A DNA stretch of 9,429 nucleotides from assembly GCA_002314435.1 (NCBI GenBank), contig DCFV01000039.1, positions 7,125-16,553 of the forward strand, read 5' to 3'. Positions within the stretch are counted from its first letter, which is position 1. Each line of letters begins with the position of its first letter. The notes beneath the pieces were generated by a model. The model was not told the DNA's origin and did no database searches. It was given only the letters and a program-made list of their open reading frames with translations. The translations under genes were made by a program, and so were the position numbers. Positions 1 through 5,992 of the stretch are shown in pieces. The DNA comes from Acidobacteriaceae bacterium UBA1795. Its GTDB lineage: Bacteria > Acidobacteriota > Terriglobia > Terriglobales > Acidobacteriaceae.

Positions 1-508
1 GGGACGGATCGGACGCCGCCAGCGACGCGCGCAGGCGCGCCTCGGCTTCGGCAGTCCAGTAGCCGCAGTTCAAACTGAGAAAGACCGAGGTGTACGGGAT
101 GCACAGGGTGGTTTTGAGAATCAGGATGCGGAAGAGCGATGCAGCCTCATCGAGACTGGCGATGATCTGCTCGTGTGGAAGCACCTGGAGATCATGCGAG
201 GCCAGGAGTTGCTCCAATTCGCGCCGGTACACGTCGACGCCGGGCGCGACTTTCTCGGGAACGTGCGCGAGTTCCTGATCGGTGTAGATGATCGGGCGGA
301 TGTGTTTTTGGCTCGAGAGGGATGCTAGCACCTTCCGTAGTACTTCAAGTTGATCGGCGCCGGTCGCGATGGTTTCAATGCCGGGGCTGGAGTGGGCCGG
401 GTAAGCAGAGTCGGCGATAACAATCCAGTTGCGATGCCCGAAGTTGGGTAGTATGCGGTCAAGTGCGAGTTCCCAATCACTATTCGGCAATGAATTGCTG
501 GAGTTCAC
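1..508 (-). CDS. RbsD/FucU-family sugar mutarotase (L-fucose mutarotase-like), 3' end outside the window
   Basis: This family interconverts the anomers of free sugars in the cytoplasm; FucU acts on L-fucose and RbsD on D-ribose. The minus frame is open from a GTG at 508 to the window edge (169 codons), so the C-terminus is missing. The family signature is visible: GH at residues 24-25, Asp33 exactly eight residues after His25 as in RbsD and FucU, then YPAHS (36-40), close to the FPAHS of E. coli FucU. Near the end, IPYTSVFLSLNCGYW matches the position of the FucU C-terminal strand carrying the conserved Tyr. At 169+ residues it is longer than E. coli FucU (about 140). The GTG start was chosen for a GCGAGG-like ribosome site five bases upstream; a TTG at 490 is the alternative. 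It lies 174 bp after the dehydrogenase on the same strand. Fucose specificity is inferred from the neighbours; family assignment is fairly firm. Confidence 0.8.
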   Translation of the reverse strand, partial: MNSSNSLPNSDWELALDRILPNFGHRNWIVIADSAYPAHSSPGIETIATGADQLEVLRKVLASLSSQKHIRPIIYTDQELAHVPEKVAPGVDVYRRELEQLLASHDLQVLPHEQIIASLDEAASLFRILILKTTLCIPYTSVFLSLNCGYWTAEAEARLRASLAASDPS

Positions 509-682
509 GAAGAGCCTCGCTGAGGTGAGTTGGCAAGTTGGTGTACGAACGATGAACTGACATGTGGACGCGTAGAGCGAAATCGAATGCAACGTAGGCG
601 TTGGGGCGCGATGGAGGCAGGCTGGCAGCCCCAACGCTGGAGGACGCGGAAACCATTATCAATCCGACGCCTCCGGAAAAAC

Positions 683-1741
683 CTATTCTGCGTCCGGACA
701 AACGGCAACCTTTCCACAGCGGCCTGACGCCATCAGTCGATAGGCCTCAGGAGCCTGCTTGAGCGGGAACCTGTGGGTGATGATCTGCTCAGGATGCAAG
801 TTCCAGCGTACTAGCCGCTCGACGAGCTCTTCCATGAGCCAGGTCGACGTGACCCACGAACCCAGGATCGTTTTCTGATCGTGGATGATATCGGGGGATG
901 GGTTAAAGGCGACCGTGCCGCCCTCACCGATCATGACCATCTTTCCCCATTTGCGGGTGGCGCGGATGGCGATGGCGCGGGCTTCGGCATTGGCGGAGCA
1001 ATCGACGGCGCGCTCGACGCCGTAGCCACCGGTAAGGTCGCGTACCTGCGCGACGTTGTCGGGGCCGGCGGCGAGGACGTTGTCACAAAGTCCCAGACTG
1101 AGGGCGAGGTGACGGCGCTCCTCAGCGATGTCGATGCCGATGATCTTTTCTGCGCCAAGCTTGCGGCAGAGGGCTCCGGCGGCGAGGCCGACCGGTCCGA
1201 GGCCGGTGATGAGAACGGCATCGTTGCCGCAGATACCCATCTTCTCGAGGCCCTCGTAGACCGTGCCGAAGCCGCAGGCAACCTGGGCACCATCGAGGAA
1301 GCTGAGGCTGTCGGGAAGGTAGATCAGGTCCTTCTCTTCGGCTATCATGTACTCGGCCATGCCGCCGTCGCGCTGCCATCCGTAGGCGCGGCGATATTCC
1401 GCGCTGGTGCAGGAGATCATGTAACCGCGGCGGCAGTCGTTGCAGACGCCGCAGCCGGAGATGTGATAGACGATGACGCGATCACCGGCCTTAAACCTGC
1501 GGCAGCCCGGGCCAGCTTCGACGATGACACCGCAGGGCTCGTGGCCGGCGATGACTCCCTGATAACCCTCCGGGCCTTTTCCCAAATGCTCGTGGTAGAT
1601 GCAGCGAATGTCGGAGCCGCAGATGGTGGAGGCGCGCACGGCTAGAAGTACTTCTCCGTGCCCAGGCGCGGGAACGGGAACGTCTTTCAGTTCCACGGTG
1701 CTGTCGCCAGGAAGATAAGCGGCTTTCATGGTCTTGCTCAT
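683..1741 (-). CDS. Zinc-dependent medium-chain alcohol/polyol dehydrogenase
   Basis: A 352-residue cytoplasmic oxidoreductase of the zinc-containing MDR superfamily (threonine/sorbitol dehydrogenase-like), expected to oxidise a secondary alcohol of a sugar, polyol or sugar acid. Visible residues: catalytic zinc ligands Cys41 (TICGSD) and His67-Glu68 (GHEP); the structural zinc set Cys97, Cys100, Cys103 and Cys111 in C-x2-C-x2-C-x7-C spacing; and the Rossmann motif GLGPVG at 180-185. Asp204, at the end of the second Rossmann strand (IIGID), is typical of NAD preference. The frame extends upstream to 1915 but that part overlaps the reductase. The ATG at 1741 is supported by a perfect AGGAGG nine bases before it and by the usual MKAAYL start of the family. 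It begins 70 bp after the reductase stop, so co-transcription is likely. The substrate is unknown; fucitol, fucose or a fuconate derivative are inferred from context. Confidence 0.9.
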   Translation of the reverse strand: MSKTMKAAYLPGDSTVELKDVPVPAPGHGEVLLAVRASTICGSDIRCIYHEHLGKGPEGYQGVIAGHEPCGVIVEAGPGCRRFKAGDRVIVYHISGCGVCNDCRRGYMISCTSAEYRRAYGWQRDGGMAEYMIAEEKDLIYLPDSLSFLDGAQVACGFGTVYEGLEKMGICGNDAVLITGLGPVGLAAGALCRKLGAEKIIGIDIAEERRHLALSLGLCDNVLAAGPDNVAQVRDLTGGYGVERAVDCSANAEARAIAIRATRKWGKMVMIGEGGTVAFNPSPDIIHDQKTILGSWVTSTWLMEELVERLVRWNLHPEQIITHRFPLKQAPEAYRLMASGRCGKVAVCPDAE

Positions 1742-1750
1742 TTCGTATGT

Positions 1751-1756
1751 CCTCCT
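1751..1756 (-). promoter_or_regulatory. Strong ribosome binding site of the zinc dehydrogenase
   Basis: On the minus strand this is AGGAGG, nine bases before the ATG at 1741. It decides the start against an in-frame extension to 1915 that would run into the upstream gene. Confidence 0.85.
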
Positions 1757-1767
1757 CCCCCCGGCTT

Positions 1768-1781
1768 CCGCAAGCCTGCGG
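1768..1781 (-). other. Small intercistronic hairpin
   Basis: Between the reductase and dehydrogenase genes the sequence forms a five-pair stem (CCGCA with TGCGG) with a four-base loop. There is no T-run after it, so it is not a terminator. It could affect mRNA stability or translation of the downstream gene, but a stem this short can also occur by chance. Confidence 0.3.
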
Positions 1782-1811
1782 CATGAGGGGCGTGAGTTGA
1801 GAGCTGCCCGA

Positions 1812-2858
1812 TCATGGCGGCGTGATTTCCCCGTTCCGGTCCCAGAGGTCTTCCCAGGTCTGGTTGTCTTTCCAGAGGAAGACTTGTCCCTTGATGAGCC
1901 GGCAATTTCGGTCAATCCGGGCGATGTCGTTCATCTCCTGCTCAGTGAGCGGGTCGTGGACGGCGCACTGCAGGTTGGCAAGGATATTGCGCGGATTAGT
2001 GGAGAAAGGAATGGGAATCTGACCGCGCTGCACGGCCCATTTGATGCAGACAACGGCGGGATGAACGCCATGCTGCTTCGCAATGCGGCGGATGACTGGA
2101 TCTTCAGTAGGCGAAGTGTCTTCGTCTGTTCGATCCCGCTCCGGGCGAGCAGGTGATCCGATGGGCGAGAAGCCGATGGGTTGGATTCCGTTGCGCATCA
2201 AGTACTCGAAGAACTCGGGCTGCTGAAAATGCGGGTGCAACTCCATCTCGTTGGCCACCGGTTTAATTCGGGCGTCGCGGAGCAACAGCTTCGTCTTCGG
2301 GATGGTCATGTTGGAGGTTCCGATATTGCGCACCCAGCCCCGATCGACAAGCTCCTCCATCTTGCGCCACGTGCGCATGTAGTTCTCGTGGATATAGGGC
2401 TGTGCGTTGGGGCTGCGGGCACCTACGTCGCAGCCGGGCGGATGATGATTCGGAAACGGCCAGTGGACAAGGTAGAGGTCAAGGTACTCGATCTTCAAAT
2501 CGGCCAGAGACTTGGCGCACGACGCGATCACGTCATCTTCGCCGTGCTTGTCGTTCCAGAGCTTGGAAGTGATCCAAAGCTCTTCGCGGCGCAAGCCGCT
2601 CTTGAAGAGTCTTTCGAAGGATTCGCCGACCTGCTTTTCGTTTCCGTAGACCGAGGCGCAATCAAAATGCCGGTAGCCCACCGATGCTGCATACTCGACA
2701 GCCTCGGCGACAGCGGAGGGCGGAACATGGTCGGAGCCGAATGTGCCCAGACCGATTGCGGGAATTTGCACACCTGAGTTGAGGGTTCTAACCGGAATAT
2801 CAGCGGGATTTACAGGATTGGACGGAGAACACTCCGGGACGTTCGCAAGCCGCGTCAT
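1812..2858 (-). CDS. Aldo/keto reductase (aldose-reductase type)
   Basis: A 348-residue cytoplasmic NAD(P)H oxidoreductase with a single TIM-barrel aldo/keto reductase domain (about residues 22-330). The catalytic tetrad is complete: Asp66 (HFDCA), Tyr71 (SVYGNEKQVGE), Lys99 (ITSKLW) and His132 (LVHWPF). The VYGNE and TSKLW motifs place it with the aldose/xylose-reductase branch rather than the FGGA-type D-threo-aldose 1-dehydrogenases that act as classical fucose dehydrogenases. In the coenzyme loop normally IPKS...R, the Lys that contacts the 2'-phosphate of NADPH appears replaced by Phe285 (IPFSTNPR), so NADH use is possible. The ATG at 2858 was preferred over a TTG at 2882 because CTGGAG lies about ten bases before it. 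It is first in the left operon, 219 bp from the divergent lacI-type gene. Reduction of fucose or a fucose-derived aldehyde is inferred, not shown. Confidence 0.9.
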   Translation of the reverse strand: MTRLANVPECSPSNPVNPADIPVRTLNSGVQIPAIGLGTFGSDHVPPSAVAEAVEYAASVGYRHFDCASVYGNEKQVGESFERLFKSGLRREELWITSKLWNDKHGEDDVIASCAKSLADLKIEYLDLYLVHWPFPNHHPPGCDVGARSPNAQPYIHENYMRTWRKMEELVDRGWVRNIGTSNMTIPKTKLLLRDARIKPVANEMELHPHFQQPEFFEYLMRNGIQPIGFSPIGSPARPERDRTDEDTSPTEDPVIRRIAKQHGVHPAVVCIKWAVQRGQIPIPFSTNPRNILANLQCAVHDPLTEQEMNDIARIDRNCRLIKGQVFLWKDNQTWEDLWDRNGEITPP

Positions 2859-2902
2859 AATGGAAGACTCCAGTGAAGTCAACGATAACTTGAACGTTGT
2901 AA

Positions 2903-2932
2903 ATTATGGGTATGTGTTCTGTCCGTTGTCAA
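2903..2932 (-). promoter_or_regulatory. Promoter of the left (reductase-dehydrogenase-mutarotase) operon
   Basis: On the minus strand a perfect -35 box TTGACA (2932-2927) is followed after 18 bp by CATAAT (2908-2903), which matches five of six bases of the -10 consensus. Transcription would start near 2896, about 38 bases before the reductase ATG. The layout matches the promoter in front of the GH29 gene, which also has TTGACA and an 18-bp spacer. Confidence 0.65.
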
Positions 2933-2938
2933 GAACGG
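2920..2938. promoter_or_regulatory. Candidate regulator site over the -35 box of the left operon
   Basis: CCGTT (2923-2927) and AACGG (2934-2938) form perfect five-base arms around six bases, covering the -35 box. The left part, TGTCCGTTGTCAAG (2920-2933), matches 12 of 14 bases at 4299-4312, beside the palindrome of the GH29 promoter. A shared regulator, most simply the adjacent LacI protein, could bind both. The dyad is short and its centre is imperfect, so this is tentative. Confidence 0.35.
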
Positions 2939-3077
2939 CTGGAAAAATAGTGCGTAAATTATCTTGGGAGCGATGGAGACGATGGCGGGAGATGGACGCC
3001 GGAATCGAGAGCGTTGCTCGCGCGATCGCAATCCTGCTGCACGTTAGGCAACATATTTCCTGGAGTACACTCACGTT

Positions 3078-4106
3078 ATGGCGACGCGCCTCAAGGACAT
3101 TGCCCAGGATCTGGGCCTCTCAGTTGTCACAGTATCCAAGGTTTTGCGTGATCACCCCGACATCGGAGCGGAAACGCGCAAACGTGTACTGAAACGGATG
3201 AAGGAGCTCAATTACCACCCCAACCTGGCAGCACGGGCGCTGGTAACAGGGCAGACATGGACACTAGGTCTTGTGGTGCCTGACCTGCTGCATCCGTTCT
3301 TTGCTGAGATCGCAAAGGTGATTTCCACGGAGATCCGCAAGCACGGCTACAGCCTGCTGATCTATTCGTCTGACGAGGATCCAGAACTGGAGGCGCAGGA
3401 GATCCGACAGCTACTGGCGCGGCGAGTGGACGTGATCATGGTTGCCTCCGCTCAGTGGACATTGGAGAGCTTTCGCCAGATTGAGGAGCAGAAGATTCCT
3501 TACATTCTGCTGGATCGCAGCCTTCAAGGATTAGAAGCGAACTTCATCGGTGTGGACGATGAGGCGGTGGGTGCCCTGGCCACGGAGCACCTGATCGAAC
3601 AAGGCTGTAGGCGGATTGCCCACATTCGAGGTCCAGAGGTGAGCACAGCGGTTGGACGTCTGGAGGGGTACCGGAGAGTCCTTGCCTCGTACAACATGAC
3701 GCCCATGCCGGGGCACATCGTTTCGCTTGGTAGTTCAGGAGACAGCCGAGGCGAACGCGGCGGGTACGACGCGGCCAGGAAGCTGCTGGCCACTAAGCCG
3801 CGCCCTGACGGCATTTTCTGTTTTAACGATCCTTCGGCCATGGGAGCCATGCGCGCGATCATCGATTCTGGGCTGCGGATTCCCGAAGACCTGGCTGTAG
3901 TGGGATGCGGCAACCTTTCGTTCTCGGACTTTCTGCGAGTGCCGCTCACCTCTGTGGACCAGGGAAATGAGGATATCGGGAAGCGCGCGGCAGCCCTTGC
4001 CTTGAACATGGCGCGCAAACGGAGCCCCATGCGTCCCCGCGCGGAGCTCATTGCGCCGCACCTCGTTGTGCGGGCTTCAAGCCGGCGGATGGCACCGAAG
4101 AAGTAG
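3078..4106 (+). CDS. LacI-family transcriptional regulator
   Basis: A 342-residue DNA-binding regulator of full family length. The N-terminal helix-turn-helix (residues 4-24, LKDIAQDLGLSVVTVSKVL) is followed by the hinge helix PNLAARALVTG (48-58). Hinge Leu55 is the residue that in this family wedges into a central CG step of the operator. From about residue 61 (TLGLVVPDLLHPFFAEI) to the C-terminus is the periplasmic-binding-protein-like effector domain, including the PDGIFCFNDPSAMGAMRAI segment typical of LacI/GalR proteins. The ATG at 3078 has TGGAG 12 bases upstream and gives the standard MATRLKDIA start. It sits between the two fucose blocks, transcribed away from the left operon and towards the glycosidase operon. 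Its likely job is to repress both blocks, with fucose or a catabolite as inducer; the effector is inferred from context only. Confidence 0.95.
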   Translation: MATRLKDIAQDLGLSVVTVSKVLRDHPDIGAETRKRVLKRMKELNYHPNLAARALVTGQTWTLGLVVPDLLHPFFAEIAKVISTEIRKHGYSLLIYSSDEDPELEAQEIRQLLARRVDVIMVASAQWTLESFRQIEEQKIPYILLDRSLQGLEANFIGVDDEAVGALATEHLIEQGCRRIAHIRGPEVSTAVGRLEGYRRVLASYNMTPMPGHIVSLGSSGDSRGERGGYDAARKLLATKPRPDGIFCFNDPSAMGAMRAIIDSGLRIPEDLAVVGCGNLSFSDFLRVPLTSVDQGNEDIGKRAAALALNMARKRSPMRPRAELIAPHLVVRASSRRMAPKK

Positions 4107-4267
4107 AAACCCGGCGCTGCACAGGACTATCGCTGCCCGGGCTCTGTGCTTCAGTTCCAGCGGAGGGTCCGAAATTGCTGTGTCCTTCCCCTGTCCGCTG
4201 GACACTGTGTTTACCCACGCAGATTGTGCAGCTTAAGCGCCAGGGTCAAACCAGCCAACCCTTTCTG
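4107..4267. other. Non-coding stretch after the regulator gene
   Basis: No convincing gene here. Weak dyads are present: GCACAG (4119-4124) with CTGTGC (4144-4149), GTGTCC (4180-4185) with GGACAC (4200-4205), and a tighter stem TGTCC-GCT-GGACA (4192-4204). None is followed by a T-run, so no clear intrinsic terminator for the lacI-type gene can be named; read-through into the glycosidase operon is possible. Confidence 0.4.
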
Positions 4268-4297
4268 TTGACACCCATATTTTAGCGATGTTAGTTT
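4268..4297 (+). promoter_or_regulatory. Promoter of the fucosidase-fucP-glycosidase operon
   Basis: A perfect -35 box TTGACA (4268-4273) is followed by an 18-bp spacer and TAGTTT (4292-4297), which keeps the three most important -10 bases (T, A and the final T). Transcription would start near 4304. The weak -10 fits a promoter that is regulated rather than constitutive. A palindrome lies directly downstream. Confidence 0.55.
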
Positions 4298-4307
4298 GTG
4301 TCCGTCG

Positions 4308-4327
4308 TAAAGTTTACGTTAACTTTA
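4308..4327. promoter_or_regulatory. Likely LacI-family operator (20-bp palindrome with central CG)
   Basis: TAAAGTTTACGTTAACTTTA pairs at nine of ten positions about its centre; only 4315/4320 fails. The two central bases are CG (4317-4318), the hallmark of LacI/GalR-family operators, where the hinge-helix leucine inserts. It begins about four bases after the predicted transcription start, where a bound repressor would block initiation or early elongation. The adjacent regulator carries the matching hinge (Leu55). Flanking GTCG (4304-4307) and CGAC (4329-4332) extend the symmetry with a one-base offset. Assignment to this regulator is inferred. Confidence 0.7.
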
Positions 4328-4565
4328 ACGACATAACTGGCAGAAGCCCGCGCAGACGCAGTCGAGACCGAAGTCGAGTTGGCAGACAGCCTCACCCGAA
4401 CGATGCAGCTACGGCGATGGATCTGGTGTGCTTTCGCCTACGGCTAAAGAGCGCGATCGGCCTGCGTGATGGGGAGCCCCGTTTTGTGGAGCTGCCTCAC
4501 GAGGATTGACGCATTTCGATTCGGGGTGCGATGCCGGCATCCCGGCATGTATTTCAGGAGACGTT
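4328..4565 (+). promoter_or_regulatory. Long 5' leader of the fucosidase operon with several hairpins
   Basis: About 260 bases separate the predicted transcription start from the GH29 ATG. A 73-codon frame (4288-4509) crosses most of it, but it starts upstream of the predicted transcript and resembles no family I know, so I do not call it a gene. Structures seen: CTTT-c-GCC-tac-GGC-t-AAAG (4431-4449); a short G/C stem GGGGAGCCCC followed by GTTTT (4471-4485), reminiscent of a weak terminator; and the perfect 12-base palindrome GATGCCGGCATC (4530-4541), 14 bases before the ribosome site. CCCCG (4477-4481) could instead pair with CGGGG (4522-4526). No known riboswitch class was recognised. Confidence 0.35.
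4556..4560 (+). promoter_or_regulatory. Ribosome binding site of the GH29 fucosidase
   Basis: AGGAG sits five bases before the ATG at 4566. It supports that start, which begins a proper signal peptide, over an in-frame TTG at 4506. The second ATG at 4575 is a less likely alternative. Confidence 0.75.
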
Positions 4566-5939
4566 ATGAACGGCATGAGTAAATGCAGGTTCGCATTATT
4601 CGCTTCGATTCTCTTCCTGATGACTGGCTCCTTGGCCAGGGCCCAGTGGGTGCCGCTTGCTAAGGACGCGGATGCGGAGAACCGAATCTCCTGGTGGCGC
4701 GAGGCACGCTTCGGCATGTTCCTGCACTGGGGCGTGTATGCCATTCCCGGGCGCGGCGAATGGGTGCAGTGGGACGAGCAGATCCCTGTGAGCGAGTACG
4801 CCAAGCTCGCCGATCAATTCAAGCCTGAACACTTCAATCCCGATGCCTGGGCCGCGCTGGCCAAAGAGGGCGGCATGAAGTACATGGTGCTGACCTCACG
4901 GCATCACGACGGATTTGCGTTGTTCGATGATCCCGGGAGCAGCTTCACAGCCGTTAAATCGGCTGCGCATCGCGATCTTGTGGCGGACTACGTGAAGGCG
5001 GTACGCAAAGCCGGGCTGCGCGTTGGTCTGTACTACTCACCGCTCGACTGGCGCTTCCCGGGCTTCTACTTTCCCGGCGTTTATCGCGATAACGCGGAGG
5101 AACTTCGCGAGCAATACAATCGGCAGATCGATGAACTTGCGTCGCATTACGGCAAGCTCGACGTTGTCTGGTTCGATGGCGGCGGGAACGAATGGCTTGG
5201 TTTTGGCGGCCTCGCGTGGGGCGAGCATGGATGGCAGGGGCGGGCCAAGGACAAACCGTACACCGGCTCGTTCGACTGGAACGACAAGCGGACTGTGGGA
5301 CATCTGCGCGAGCTGCAGCCGGATGTGGTAATCAACGATCGCACGAACGCTCCGGCAGATTTCCGCTCACGCGAAGGCGACGGAGCGCTTGGCGACTTTG
5401 AGAATCGCTACCCTTGGGAGCTGTGCACGACGATATCGGAAGGCGCCTGGGGTTATACACCGAATGCCAAGGTGAAGCCTCTCAATCGGCTAATTCATCT
5501 GCTGGTCGGCGCAGCTGGGCGCGATGGCAATTTCCTGCTCAACGTGGGGCCTCAGCCCGATGGGCAGATCGACGCTGCGCAGGCTGAGCGAGTGCGGGAG
5601 ATAGGCCGTTGGCTAGGTGCAAACGGAGAGAGCATCTACGGAACACGCGGTGGCCCGTGGCTGCCTGGACCCTACGGCGTTTCGACGCACAAGGGGAAAG
5701 CGATTTATGTACATGTTCTTCAGGCGTCGAAGGACTTCAAGCTCTCGTTGCCGAATCTTCCTGTGCGCGTGACCAAAGCAGCAGTGCTGCATGGGGCTGA
5801 ACTGCAGTTCAAGCAATCGGAACGCGGGCTGGTGATTGATATTCCGGCGGCATCTGTGGATGCGATCGATACCGTGCTCAAGCTCGAGATTGAACAGCCC
5901 TGGACAACACAGGCTGTAATCCCAGTGCCGGCATCCTAG
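4566..5939 (+). CDS. Exported GH29 alpha-L-fucosidase
   Basis: A retaining glycosidase that releases terminal L-fucose from glycans; 457 residues, normal for family GH29. Residues 1-26 form a signal peptide (Lys6 and Arg8, then a hydrophobic core ALFASILFLMTG and a SLARA cleavage site before Gln27), so it works in the periplasm or outside. The barrel domain shows the family motifs in order: RFGMFLHWGVYA (48-59, His54), TSRHHDGFALFD (110-121, His113 and His114), GLYYSPLDW (154-162) and VWFDGG (201-206), whose Asp204 is the expected nucleophile. The acid/base varies across GH29; Glu279 (DFEN) or Glu285 (PWE) are candidates. A small beta-rich C-terminal region follows from about residue 375. It is the first gene after the regulated promoter and is followed by fucP. 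Whether it prefers alpha-1,2 or alpha-1,3/4 linkages cannot be told from sequence. Confidence 0.95.
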   Translation: MNGMSKCRFALFASILFLMTGSLARAQWVPLAKDADAENRISWWREARFGMFLHWGVYAIPGRGEWVQWDEQIPVSEYAKLADQFKPEHFNPDAWAALAKEGGMKYMVLTSRHHDGFALFDDPGSSFTAVKSAAHRDLVADYVKAVRKAGLRVGLYYSPLDWRFPGFYFPGVYRDNAEELREQYNRQIDELASHYGKLDVVWFDGGGNEWLGFGGLAWGEHGWQGRAKDKPYTGSFDWNDKRTVGHLRELQPDVVINDRTNAPADFRSREGDGALGDFENRYPWELCTTISEGAWGYTPNAKVKPLNRLIHLLVGAAGRDGNFLLNVGPQPDGQIDAAQAERVREIGRWLGANGESIYGTRGGPWLPGPYGVSTHKGKAIYVHVLQASKDFKLSLPNLPVRVTKAAVLHGAELQFKQSERGLVIDIPAASVDAIDTVLKLEIEQPWTTQAVIPVPAS

Positions 5940-5992
5940 GGCTTTGCCCGGCTTATTAACGATTGGCGATATTCAAACCAGTGGATGGTTCC

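Noticed and set aside
90..278. A 62-codon plus-strand frame near the left edge
   Set aside because: It is antisense to the RbsD/FucU-like mutarotase, whose His/Asp signature and continuous frame are convincing.
881..1645. A 254-codon plus-strand open frame opposite the zinc dehydrogenase
   Set aside because: It is antisense to a gene with complete zinc and Rossmann motifs; its Asp/Ala/Gly-rich composition is the usual shadow of a GC-rich coding strand and it has no domain.
2181..2777. A 198-codon plus-strand frame opposite the aldo/keto reductase
   Set aside because: Antisense shadow of a gene with an intact catalytic tetrad; no recognisable domain.
2743..3192. A 149-codon plus-strand frame spanning the divergent intergenic region
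   Set aside because: It overlaps the starts of both the reductase and the regulator, covers the left promoter and resembles no protein family.
4471..4485. GGGGAGCCCC followed by GTTTT as an intrinsic terminator
   Set aside because: The stem allows only three or four pairs and the T-run is four bases; it is too weak to call a terminator and lies inside the operon leader.
4288..4509. A 73-codon plus-strand frame in the fucosidase leader
   Set aside because: Its ATG lies upstream of the predicted transcription start, it contains the operator, and the product looks like no known protein.
4532..5936. The 11-base repeat TGCCGGCATCC at 4532-4542 and 5926-5936, flanking the GH29 gene
   Set aside because: Only 11 bases, no longer flanking identity and no inverted ends, so it does not support a mobile unit; chance or codon composition is adequate.
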